In this document: piece after piece, positions 46,874 to 55,480 of the stretch
Numbering within the stretch: the first letter of the stretch is position 1
Layout: every line of letters begins with the position of its first letter
Source of the DNA: Polyangiaceae bacterium
Lineage (GTDB): Bacteria > Myxococcota_A > Polyangia > Polyangiales > Polyangiaceae
Direction: 5' to 3'
Assembly: GCA_020633235.1 (NCBI GenBank)
Contig: JACKEA010000007.1
Coordinates: 1 to 64,000, forward strand
DNA: 64,000 nucleotides
Program-made: the position numbers and the translations under genes
The notes under the pieces: model-generated
Seen by the model: the letters and a program-made list of their open reading frames with translations, nothing else
The model's database searches: none
Told to the model about the DNA's origin: nothing

Positions 46874-46894
46874 GGTTCCGCGGCGGACCGACAT
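46874..46894 (-). repeat. REP-like hairpin copy 11
   Basis: Minus strand ATGTCGGTCCGCCGCGGAAC then CACG, eight bases after the stop codon of the multihaem candidate. Sequence is the same as copy 2 next to the RAYT gene. Confidence 0.85.
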
Positions 46895-46944
46895 GAAATG
46901 AAAAGAGCCTGGCTGTCGCCGGGGGTGCGTGGTTCCCTGGCAGC

Positions 46945-48738
46945 ATGTTGGATGGCGTGGACGCGATTGCGTGGGGCGAGATCCAAGATGCGTACGGCGC
47001 GGCGACCAAGGTGCCGAGCTTGCTGCGAGCCGTGTCCAAGGGAGATGAAAAGGCGCTCGCGGATCTGACGGACCGCATCGCGCATCAGGGACTCTCCACG
47101 CCGGCGGCGGTGCCCGCGGCGCCGTTCTTGCTGGAGCTCGCGCAAGCGAAGCCGACGGACGAGCTCTTGGTGCTGCTCACGGATCTCGCCTGTGGTGGGT
47201 CCCACGTGAACGTGCCGTTGGGCAAGACGCCGCGGGAAGAGCTTCCGTCGGAGCTCGTTTCGTTTCGCGATGCGTTGGTCGAGCACTGGACGCTGTTTCG
47301 AGACGCGCTCTCCGACAAGAACGCCGACCTGCGCGCGGCGGCAGCGCTGGGCTTGGGCTTCTTGCCGGAGAAGGCGGAAGAGGCGACAGCTGCGCTCCGC
47401 GCGCGCATCCCGAAGGAGAAGTCCGGCGTGGTGCTGTCGACGGCGCTGCTTGCGCTCTCGGAGCTGGGCGACGCCAGCGCGGAGGCCGAGCCCTTCGCCA
47501 AGCATCGCGCCAAGGACGTGCAGCTCGCGGTGCTGATCGCTCGCGCCAAGGGGCAGCCCGCGGACGCGGAGCTCCAGCTCGAGCTGATCGCAAAGGTCGC
47601 TCCGGACGTCCAGAAGCCGGGCGGCAAGTGCCCGTTCAACGAAGGACGTCTGGCGCAGTACGGCCTCGCCGTGGCGCTCGACGCGCTGGGAAGGGCCGGT
47701 GCTTCCGCCGCTCTTTCGAAGGCGATGAAGCTCGTGGGCTGGATGCCGCTGGTGCCGCACATCTTGAAGGCCGCGCTGCCCAAGACCAAGACTCTGCCGT
47801 ACGCGCGGAGCGAGCTCCCCGAGGGCGCGGCGGAGCTCTTGATGCCGCTGGCCGAGGAAGTCGCCAAAGCGCAGTCCTATAACCCGTACACGCTCGAGAG
47901 CTGGGGGCTCCTCAGCTTGCCTCGCTTGTTGGGCCTGACGCCGCCCCGCACGTTGGACGAAGAGATCGACGGCGAGCCCGTGTGGCGCACGGCCCTGCTG
48001 GTGAACTGCGGCCGCAAACCGGAGAGCGCTTGGACGGAGCTTCTCGAACAGCTGCCTCTCGAGAAGCGGCGGGACCTCGCCGACGACTTGATGAACCGAA
48101 AGGTGTCGTATCACCTGCGACGCGATTGGTTCCGGCCCTTCGCCAAGGGCTTGGACCTCGGCATCGCGCATCACACGGCGTTCCTCGAGCGCGTGCGGCA
48201 GGTGCTGGCCACCTTGCCCGCGGAGGAGATCGACGCCCTGGCTCGCGAGCGGGACCACGATGCGCTGTTCGACGTCTGGACCGAGCGCTGTGAGGTGGAC
48301 CCGGCGCGAGATCTGGCCATCGCGGAAACGCTGGACAACACACACATCGATCCGCCGCGCGCGCAGCGCATCGTGAATCGTCTGCCGCCGCCGCGCCGCG
48401 AGGCCGTGGTGCTGGCGATGCGGCCGAACTTCCTGGTCAGCGACGCCAGCGATGGCCGCCAGCGCCCGTTCTTGCGCGGCTCCCTGGCGGTCGCCCCCTG
48501 CGCGCCCACCCCCGCCGTGCGCGATCACGTCGTGCAGTTCTTCGCGAACGACGCCTACCTCACCTTCGACGCCCCCGCGGCGGTCGACGCAGACATCGTC
48601 CGCGTCGTCAGCGGTCTCTTGTCCTGCTTCGGTGAGGGCACGCGGAGCGCGCTCGAAGGGGCCATCGCCACAATGCCCGAGAAGCGCGTTCGCTGGCGCG
48701 GCATCTTGGAACAGGTCGCGGGCAGCCTCGGCTCATGA
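46945..48738 (+). CDS. HEAT/Armadillo-like repeat protein
   Basis: A 597-residue cytoplasmic protein made of repeated helical pairs: ATKVPSLLRAVSKGDEKALADL, SDKNADLRAAAALGLGFLPEKAEEA, VVLSTALLALSELGDASAEAEP. The pattern suggests HEAT-like repeats over the first 350 residues, which serve as protein scaffolds. The C-terminal 250 residues are less regular. No catalytic motif. The small gene downstream overlaps its stop by four bases. I do not recognise a named family. Confidence 0.7.
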   Translation: MLDGVDAIAWGEIQDAYGAATKVPSLLRAVSKGDEKALADLTDRIAHQGLSTPAAVPAAPFLLELAQAKPTDELLVLLTDLACGGSHVNVPLGKTPREELPSELVSFRDALVEHWTLFRDALSDKNADLRAAAALGLGFLPEKAEEATAALRARIPKEKSGVVLSTALLALSELGDASAEAEPFAKHRAKDVQLAVLIARAKGQPADAELQLELIAKVAPDVQKPGGKCPFNEGRLAQYGLAVALDALGRAGASAALSKAMKLVGWMPLVPHILKAALPKTKTLPYARSELPEGAAELLMPLAEEVAKAQSYNPYTLESWGLLSLPRLLGLTPPRTLDEEIDGEPVWRTALLVNCGRKPESAWTELLEQLPLEKRRDLADDLMNRKVSYHLRRDWFRPFAKGLDLGIAHHTAFLERVRQVLATLPAEEIDALARERDHDALFDVWTERCEVDPARDLAIAETLDNTHIDPPRAQRIVNRLPPPRREAVVLAMRPNFLVSDASDGRQRPFLRGSLAVAPCAPTPAVRDHVVQFFANDAYLTFDAPAAVDADIVRVVSGLLSCFGEGTRSALEGAIATMPEKRVRWRGILEQVAGSLGS

Positions 48739-49067
48739 TTGTCGGTCCGCCGCGAGCCCGTTGGTCACGACCGCTCTTGGCCGTCGCGCTGGGCGTCGGT
48801 CTCGCCGTTGCACCCTTCTTGCCGGTGTATCCCGCGCGCGTGATGACGCGCTCGTTCGTGATCGGCGGCGCCGGGGACGAGATCAGCTACAGCTACGAGC
48901 TCGGATCCATCCCGGCGTACTTCGAGCACCTGCACTACGCGCGGCACGAGGACTACGTGATGCTGATCATGGCGCTCGACTTGCTGCTCGCGCTGCTGGT
49001 CGCGACGGCGATCGCGGCGCTGGTGTTCTTGGCCGGGCGGCGATTGATCCGGAATGCCAAGGCGTAG
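48735..49067 (+). CDS. Small two-helix membrane protein; REP copy supplies its start region
   Basis: An open frame of 110 codons beginning with the ATG in ATGA at the HEAT gene stop. The first codons (MIVGPPRAR) are a REP copy. Two membrane helices are clear (about 14-30 and 77-98, LIMALDLLLALLVATAIAAL), separated by an exported loop with Tyr/His residues. It may start at the overlapping ATG, or at a later codon if the repeat is untranslated. Unknown function. Confidence 0.6.
   Translation: MIVGPPRARWSRPLLAVALGVGLAVAPFLPVYPARVMTRSFVIGGAGDEISYSYELGSIPAYFEHLHYARHEDYVMLIMALDLLLALLVATAIAALVFLAGRRLIRNAKA
48738..48760 (+). repeat. REP-like hairpin copy 12
   Basis: ATTGTCGGTCCGCCGCGAGC then CCG. 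Overlaps the start of the small membrane protein gene. Confidence 0.7.
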
Positions 49068-49068
49068 C

Positions 49069-49095
49069 GCGACGGGGATCGCGCCGGACCAACAT
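49069..49095 (-). repeat. REP-like hairpin copy 13
   Basis: Minus strand ATGTTGGTCCGGCGCGATCC then CCGTCGC, immediately after the stop of the small membrane protein gene and between convergent genes. Confidence 0.85.
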
Positions 49096-49104
49096 AGGGA
49101 TGCG

Positions 49105-49548
49105 TCAGGGAACGCCGTAGAGCGCTTTCACTCCGGGCCGACCCAGCACCATGATGGTCCACACGCCCAGCGCGGTGCCCAGCGGGAAGCTCGTGCACAT
49201 CATGACGGAGGCGACGAAGGTGAGCGTGCGGCGCGTGCGCTTCTTGAGGCCGGACGCCGCCAGGATGTGCAGCGTGACGAGGGCGACGAGCACCAGCGCC
49301 ATGACGACGCCGACCACGAGCAGCACGCCGGCAACGGCGACGCCACTGGCGGGGGCGCCGTGCCCGGTGGGCGCGAAGCCGAACACGCCGGCGAGCAGCA
49401 CGAAGTACCCGATGACGCCCAGGGTGCCGACGCTGAGCAGGCCGCTCCACACGTAGTGAAGGGTGGCGAGCAGATCGAGATCGCTCGCGTCCTTGGCCGT
49501 AGCTTGGGGGACGAGCTCTTGCGGCGGACCGAAGTGCCCGAAGCTCAC
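49105..49548 (-). CDS. Four-helix membrane protein
   Basis: A 147-residue protein without signal peptide. Four hydrophobic segments (about 32-56, 66-90, 106-124 and a short one near 125-140) suggest an integral membrane protein; a Gly/Ala-rich loop (PTGHGAPASGVAVAG) lies between the first two. It starts ten bases from the end of the ECF sigma gene on the same strand and may be co-transcribed with it. Unknown function. Confidence 0.65.
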   Translation of the reverse strand: MSFGHFGPPQELVPQATAKDASDLDLLATLHYVWSGLLSVGTLGVIGYFVLLAGVFGFAPTGHGAPASGVAVAGVLLVVGVVMALVLVALVTLHILAASGLKKRTRRTLTFVASVMMCTSFPLGTALGVWTIMVLGRPGVKALYGVP

Positions 49549-49557
49549 GCGGCAAGT

Positions 49558-50064
49558 CTACGCCATCATGCACACGCGTAGGGCGGCTTTTGCTCGGTGC
49601 AGCAGCACGGCAACGTGCCCTGGTGTGATGCCCAGGGCGCGGGCCACGTCCTCCCCAGGGCGCTCTTCCAGCATGCGCAAGGTGACGACGGCTTGTTGGA
49701 TCTCGCAGAGATCTTCGACGCAGGCCCGCAGCCGCACGTGATCTTCCGCGCGGGCGATGAGCACGTCCGTAGTCGGGAGCTCGTCGACGAGGTCGTCGTC
49801 CTCCACGGGCAAGTGGGGCCGCGCGCGATCGTGACGCCGCCGCCGATTGCGCGCCACGTTGCGCACCATCACCGCCAGCACCGCGCCCCACTCCGCCGGG
49901 TCCGCCGGCAGCTTGCCGTCTCCCGCCTGTGTGAGCAGCGTGCACAGCGCCTCCTGCACGGCGTCCACGGCATCCTCCGCCGTCGCTCCTTCGCCCCGGG
50001 CGAGCGCGGCGAGCGCGCTCCGCTCGCGCCGCGCCAGGGCCGAAACTTCCGTCAGGATGTCCAT
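49558..50064 (-). CDS. ECF-like RNA polymerase sigma factor
   Basis: A 168-residue protein with the sigma2 pattern (AEDAVDAVQEALCTLLTQ, EWGAVLAVMVRNVARNRRR) and sigma4 (EDLCEIQQAVVTLRMLEERPGEDVARALGI-type helix-turn-helix, VAVLLHRAKAALR). Short sigma of the ECF class. I use the ATG at 50064; a GTG nine bases earlier is possible. It is divergent from a thioredoxin gene, with a long palindrome between them. Confidence 0.8.
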   Translation of the reverse strand: MDILTEVSALARRERSALAALARGEGATAEDAVDAVQEALCTLLTQAGDGKLPADPAEWGAVLAVMVRNVARNRRRRHDRARPHLPVEDDDLVDELPTTDVLIARAEDHVRLRACVEDLCEIQQAVVTLRMLEERPGEDVARALGITPGHVAVLLHRAKAALRVCMMA

Positions 50065-50094
50065 GCGCCTCACCGGGTCAGGTGTCGACGGCTC

Positions 50095-50128
50095 CGGGCA
50101 TTACGAGAAATATTTCGTGTAATGCCCG
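50095..50128. promoter_or_regulatory. 34-bp near-perfect palindrome between sigma factor and thioredoxin genes
   Basis: Outer arms CGGGCATTAC and GTAATGCCCG, inner arms GAAAT and ATTTC, only GA/GT mismatched. It sits about 30 bases from the sigma start and 24 from the thioredoxin start, right where an operator for divergent control would lie. The AT-rich core stands out in GC-rich DNA. Confidence 0.65.
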
Positions 50129-50151
50129 GCGGCTCCGGCACCTGTCTCCGC

Positions 50152-50469
50152 ATGATACCGGAGATCACCGAAGCCGAGCTCAGCGCGCGCATCGCGAACG
50201 CGAACGTCCCCGTGCTCGTGGATTTCACTACCCAGTGGTGCGGCCCCTGTCGCGCCCTCGGCCCCATCCTCGACCAGCTCGCTGCCAACGCCGCCGGCCG
50301 CTACCAGATCGTCAAGGTCGACGGCGACGCGTGGCCCGCCCTCGCCGGTCGCCTGGGCGTGCGCGCGTTCCCGACGATGATCGTCTTTTCGGGCGGGGCG
50401 GAGGTCGCGCGTCACGTCGGCCTCACGAGCAAGACGCGCATCGAAGCGCTACTCAGCGACTCTTTTTGA
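50152..50469 (+). CDS. Thioredoxin
   Basis: A 105-residue thioredoxin, a protein disulphide reductant. The active site is WCGPC (residues 29-33), with VPVLVDFTTQ before it and the cis-Pro region VRAFPTMIVFSGG after it. No signal peptide, so cytoplasmic. Usual family length is about 105. It shares an intergenic region and a palindrome with the sigma factor gene, which suggests redox-linked control, but no zinc anti-sigma protein is present. Confidence 0.92.
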   Translation: MIPEITEAELSARIANANVPVLVDFTTQWCGPCRALGPILDQLAANAAGRYQIVKVDGDAWPALAGRLGVRAFPTMIVFSGGAEVARHVGLTSKTRIEALLSDSF

Positions 50470-50476
50470 CGTTTGT

Positions 50477-50502
50477 ATGTTGGTCCGGCGCGGAACCTCG
50501 CG
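50477..50502 (+). repeat. REP-like hairpin copy 14
   Basis: ATGTTGGTCCGGCGCGGAAC then CTCGCG, eight bases after the thioredoxin stop. It precedes the next gene, and a long reading of that gene would run through it. Confidence 0.85.
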
Positions 50503-50526
50503 CCGGCGCACGGCGCTGCTACGCTT

Positions 50527-51060
50527 GTGGCAGTGGGGTACCGACGCATCTTGGCGTGCTTTCTCGCGGCAGCGCTCGTCGCGCCGCAGGCACTGGCGCA
50601 ACCGCACGAACAACGCTCGTCGAATCTGCGCTCGCTTCCGGAGACTCTGAACTACGAGCGCGGAGAAGCGCCGCCGCCAGACTACGTGCTGGGTAAGGAG
50701 CCGCGCTGGACGCCGGTGACTCTGGGGTACGTCACGTTGACGTTCTCCTATGGAGCGCCGCTCGGTGTCGCCGTAGCGAACGGCTTTGGAAATCACACCG
50801 CGTGGTTCGCGCTTCCCGTGGTGGGAGCGTTCCGCTGGAACGACGGGCGGTGCGAAGATCTCGTGAAGCGCGGGGAAGACAGCGACGGCTGCAACAATCC
50901 GTTGCCCATTCTTCTCGCGAGCTGGCAGATCGCAGGTCTCTCGATGCTCTTGTTCGGGTACGGCTTGCCAAAGAAAAAGTGGGTCCGTCGTGATCTTGCC
51001 CTGTCCGCAACACCGCTGCCGCGAGGCGGCGCCACGCTAGGCGTCAGCGGTTCGTTCTGA
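50527..51060 (+). CDS. Secreted protein whose 3' end seeded the minisatellite
   Basis: A protein of about 177 residues with a cleavable signal peptide (RRILACFLAAALVAPQALAQ). I start it at a GTG (50527; GTG at 50533 also possible); an earlier ATG would put a REP copy in the gene. The mature part has two hydrophobic stretches (PVTLGYVTLTFSYGAPLGVAV and ILLASWQIAGLSMLLFGYG) and ends in PRGGATLGVSGSF, a beta-strand-like end. The last 35 bases, stop included, match the units of the minisatellite that follows. The same C-terminal coding remnant is at 1165-1206. Confidence 0.65.
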   Translation: MAVGYRRILACFLAAALVAPQALAQPHEQRSSNLRSLPETLNYERGEAPPPDYVLGKEPRWTPVTLGYVTLTFSYGAPLGVAVANGFGNHTAWFALPVVGAFRWNDGRCEDLVKRGEDSDGCNNPLPILLASWQIAGLSMLLFGYGLPKKKWVRRDLALSATPLPRGGATLGVSGSF

Positions 51061-51282
51061 CGTCCGTTCGCGCGGTTGACGGCGGTTCGCTCTGACGTCC
51101 GTTCGCGCGGTTGTCAGCGGTTCGCCCTGACGTCCGTTCGCGCGGTTGTCAGCGGTTCGTTCTGACGTCCGTTCGCGCGGGTGTCAGCGGTTCGCCCTGA
51201 CGTCCGTTCGCGCGGTTGGCAGCGGTTCGCCCTGACGTCCGTTCGCGCGGTTGTCGGCGGTTCGCCCTGACGTCCGTTCGCA
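51041..51282 (+). repeat. 35-bp minisatellite, long allele (7 units)
   Basis: Seven head-to-tail units; the TGACGTCC core recurs at 51058, 51093, 51128, 51163, 51198, 51233 and 51268, always 35 bases apart. The consensus is GTCAGCGGTTCGCCCTGACG then TCCGTTCGCGCGGTT. The first unit is the end of the coding sequence upstream. Spacers are absent, so this is not CRISPR. The array ends at 51282 against the RAYT-flank-like block. Confidence 0.9.
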
Positions 51283-51283
51283 A

Positions 51284-51335
51284 AGGGCGGAGGCAAGGGA
51301 CGGAATTGAAATGGTGTAAGGGGCGCCGCGGGGCC
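51284..51335. mobile_element. RAYT-locus flank without the RAYT gene (possible empty or deleted element)
   Basis: A block starting AAAGGGCGGAGGCAAGG and with AATTGAAATGGTGTAAG matches the RAYT upstream flank at 2139-2190. In the RAYT locus the order is gene remnant, minisatellite, REP, RAYT gene, this block, GC-rich tail. Here it is gene end, minisatellite, this block, GC-rich tail: the RAYT gene and REP are missing. It could be an internal deletion or the ancestral empty form. Confidence 0.55.
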
Positions 51336-51407
51336 AACGGGTCACGGACGCGCGGCGCGGCGCGGGGCCGACGGGGCACGGACTTGCGGGGCGGCGCGGG
51401 CGCGCGG
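51336..51407. other. GC-rich tail before the phaC stop
   Basis: Imperfect repeats of GGCACGGAC, GCGCGGCGCGG and GGGGCCGACGG that resemble the array at 2176-2296. No gene and no T-tract. It may affect transcription termination of the phaC operon. Confidence 0.5.
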
Positions 51408-52408
51408 TCAGTCGCGGGACGCCCAGAAGTCGTGGAGCTTCGGCCATAGCGTCGTGGCGGCCTTCTTGCTCACGACGGCGCCGACGTGCCCGCCACCCAG
51501 ACGGAGCTCCGCCTTGTCCACACTACTCACATGGTCGAGGAGCACGCGGGCGCTCTCCGTGGGGACGATGTTGTCGTGGACGAAGGTGACGTCCAACACC
51601 GGGCAGCGGATGTTTTCGAGCTTCGCCGGGCGCCCGGACAGGGCGAACGTCCCTTTCACGAGGGCATTGTCGCGGTACAGCTCGCGCACGTAGCGGCGGT
51701 AGCACTCCCCCGGAAAGGAGACGTTGTCGTTGCCCCAGCTCTCCAGCGCGAGAAAGCCGTCGAGGAACTCGTCGTCCCAGGCGCGGTCGATCACGTGCAC
51801 CGCCTTGGAAAGGCTGAGCGTCGGCCGGAGCAGGTGAAACGCCGACTGCATCAGCTGCCAGGGCACGTTGCCCGTCGCATCCACCAGCGTGTCCAGGTCG
51901 AAGCTCTGGGTGCGCGTCCAGGCGCTGAGCAGGCCGTCGTCGTGGAAGCCGATGGGCGCCGCCAGCTCCACCAAGGAGGCGACGTGCTCCGGACGCGCGG
52001 CGGTGTAGATCGCGGTGAGGGTGCCGCCCAGGCAATAGCCGAGCAAGTGCGCCGCAGGCGTGCCCGCCGTGCGCGCGGTCACGCGCACCGCGCGGCCGAG
52101 CCAGCGATCGCACACGTCGTCGAAGGTCACGAAGCGATCTTCGTCCTGCGGCGTGCCCCAATCGATGACGTAGGTGTCGTGCCCTTGTGCCACCAGGTAT
52201 TCCGCAAAGCTCTTGCCGGGCATCAGATCCAGCACGTAGTGCCGGTTGATGAGCGACGGCACGAGCAGCACCGGCGTCTCGTATTTCAGCTTCCGCGGCC
52301 GGTAGCGCAAGAGCCGCCACTTGTTCTCGCGGTGCACCACGTCCGCCGGCGTGAGCCCCACCTGGGGCCGCCCGCGAGTCATGCGCCGCGCGAGATTGAA
52401 CAGCCGGT

Positions 52409-52412
<4 letters not shown>
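51408..52412 (-). CDS. phaC: Poly(3-hydroxyalkanoate) synthase, first copy
   Basis: A 334-residue alpha/beta-hydrolase-fold polymerase that joins hydroxyacyl-CoA into PHA at granules. The lipase-like box with catalytic Cys is LLGYCLGGTLT (Cys127); the Asp is in VTFVHDNIVP and the His in RLGGGHVGAVV. Typical PHA synthase segments ETPVLLVPSLINRHYVLDL and TYVIDWGTPQDEDRF are present. The length is near class III PhaC (about 355), which works with a PhaE partner; a small PhaE-like gene is in the same operon. Start ATG at 52412 overlaps the upstream acyl-CoA synthetase stop (ATGA). Confidence 0.9.
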
Positions 52413-54148
<1,736 letters not shown>

Positions 54149-54186
54149 GGCGGTCTCTCAGTTAGTCCAAACTTCGGATTTCGATT

Positions 54187-54214
54187 TTGTCGGGGCGGCG
54201 CGAGCCCCGTCGCG
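54187..54214 (+). repeat. REP-like hairpin copy 15
   Basis: TTGTCGGGGCGGCGCGAGCC then CCGTCGCG. Stem arms CGGGGC and GCCCCG pair fully: a compensatory pair change against the main type. It splits the PHA operon between the PhaE-like gene and the acyl-CoA synthetase gene. Confidence 0.85.
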
Positions 54215-54217
54215 CTC

Positions 54218-54508
54218 TCACTTCGCGGCGCGGGCCTCGGCCAGTTGCTCTTCCAAGTCGAGCAAACGGCTCTCGAGCTGGTTCAATTTGTGAAGCGCGC
54301 GCTCTTGGTCGCGCTTGGTGGGCAGCCCCAGCGTGCCCCACCACTGGGCGCTCGCGTTGTCGCTCGCGGCTTTCATCTTCATCATGGCGGACAGCCACGC
54401 GCCCGCGGGCTCGAGCACCATGGGGCTCTTGAGCCAGTGCTCCAGGTACTGCGCCGTCGCGCCTTCCCAAGCGTTGAAGTACTTCTTGTACGTTTCCCAC
54501 AAGTTCAT
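54218..54508 (-). CDS. PhaE-like small phasin
   Basis: A 96-residue helical protein: MNLWETYKKYFNAWEGATAQ, then EPAGAWLSAMMKMKA and a C-terminal coiled coil (HKLNQLESRLLDLEEQLAEA). The C-terminal heptads and the Trp-rich helices resemble the ends of PhaE, the class III synthase subunit, and small phasins; it is far shorter than PhaE (about 350), so the function is inferred from its place before the acyl-CoA synthetase and phaC. AAGGAACG is the ribosome binding site. Confidence 0.7.
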   Translation of the reverse strand: MNLWETYKKYFNAWEGATAQYLEHWLKSPMVLEPAGAWLSAMMKMKAASDNASAQWWGTLGLPTKRDQERALHKLNQLESRLLDLEEQLAEARAAK

Positions 54509-54519
54509 CGTCGTTCCTT

Positions 54520-55392
54520 TCAGTTGAAGCCGATGCGGCGGAGCTCCGCTGCGGTGGTGAAGTCTTCGTTGGGCTCGTCGGGCAAGCTGGTGGCGCGCAC
54601 CACTTCCGCGAAGCACTCCGAGAAGTACGAGACCTGACGCCGCGACGTGCTGGCCCCGACGGCCGGCTGCACCGTCACCTTGGTGCGCACGCGAAACGCC
54701 TGTTGGAACCAGAGCGAGGGCAACACCACGCTGCCCTCGGCGTCCACGCGCACCTCGTACACGTCCTTGCCGGCGTAGGGCAGGCCGCGCAGAGTGCCGT
54801 TCTGCACCACGCCGGTGGACACGAACTCCGTGCCCGGCTGGATCGGGAAGCGCAGGATCTCGACGGGGTTGTCGTAGATGAGCAGCGTCTGCCCTTCCGC
54901 CGGACTCTGATCGTGGGACGCCACGCCGAGGAGCAACAGCGACTGGTCCGTCTGCCGCGCGATGTTGTCGACCGTGCCACCCGCGTCGAAGGGCGTGACG
55001 AAGGCATCCGGCGGAAAGCTCGTCTCGTACCACTTGCCGGTGATCGCTTGCGGCATCACCGTCGCCACCTGGTCGTCGGCGTAGTCCGTGTCGAAGCTCC
55101 ACGAGAGCTGACCGTTCTTGTCCGGGCCGCCGGCGATGTTCACGGGCCGCGTCGCCGTGGCGGGCGAGACCAGGTACGAGATGGGCGTCCCAATGGCCGG
55201 CCGCACCTCACTGGCTTCGATCTTTCCGTCCAGGTTCGGCACGCACTCGAGCGTCGTCGGCGGCGCCCCGGTGTAGTCGCCGTACACCGGCGCCTGCGTC
55301 TTGTTGTCGCCACAAGAGATCGTGATGACGGAAAGCGCTAGCGCGAGCCCGGCCACGCAATGCCGCTCCGACCATGTCCAAAAAGCGGACAT
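54520..55392 (-). CDS. Lipoprotein, paralogue of the one at 57956
   Basis: A 290-residue lipoprotein whose start at 55392 (MSAFWTWSERHCVAGLALAL) gives a signal peptide ending near ISCGD. The mature part shares blocks with the lipoprotein at 57956-58945: CVPNLDGKIEASEV against CSPNHDGVIERAEV, ITGKWYETSFP against LTGKWYESKFP, and DEPNEDFTTAAELRRIGF against DNEPNVEFTQASEIRRL. These two paralogues flank the hydrolase-porin pair. No known family. A longer reading would run back through a REP copy. Confidence 0.75.
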   Translation of the reverse strand: MSAFWTWSERHCVAGLALALSVITISCGDNKTQAPVYGDYTGAPPTTLECVPNLDGKIEASEVRPAIGTPISYLVSPATATRPVNIAGGPDKNGQLSWSFDTDYADDQVATVMPQAITGKWYETSFPPDAFVTPFDAGGTVDNIARQTDQSLLLLGVASHDQSPAEGQTLLIYDNPVEILRFPIQPGTEFVSTGVVQNGTLRGLPYAGKDVYEVRVDAEGSVVLPSLWFQQAFRVRTKVTVQPAVGASTSRRQVSYFSECFAEVVRATSLPDEPNEDFTTAAELRRIGFN

Positions 55393-55435
55393 TTTCGGCC
55401 GTTCACTCGCCTGAGTACCGCCAGATGTCCGCTTT
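55382..55435. promoter_or_regulatory. Inverted repeat over the lipoprotein start
   Basis: AAAGCGGACAT (55382-55392) and ATGTCCGCTTT (55425-55435), perfect 11-bp arms 32 bases apart. The left arm contains the start codon of the lipoprotein gene read on the minus strand. It could be an operator or an mRNA hairpin controlling translation. Confidence 0.5.
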
Positions 55436-55454
55436 GCGCACATCCTGTTGCACC

Positions 55455-55478
55455 CGCGGTTCCGCGGCGGACCGACAA
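55455..55478 (-). repeat. REP-like hairpin copy 16
   Basis: Minus strand TTGTCGGTCCGCCGCGGAAC then CGCG. It lies three bases beyond the end of the porin gene, between it and the next gene on the same strand. Confidence 0.85.
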
Positions 55479-55480
55479 GA

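Noticed and set aside
43735..48528. A 1597-codon open frame on the minus strand
   Set aside because: It lies opposite two well-supported plus-strand genes, has skewed His/Arg/Ala/Gly composition and no recognisable motif. Long antisense frames are expected at this GC content.
51041..51282. CRISPR array
   Set aside because: The 35-bp units follow each other directly, with no spacers and no cas genes nearby. It is a minisatellite.
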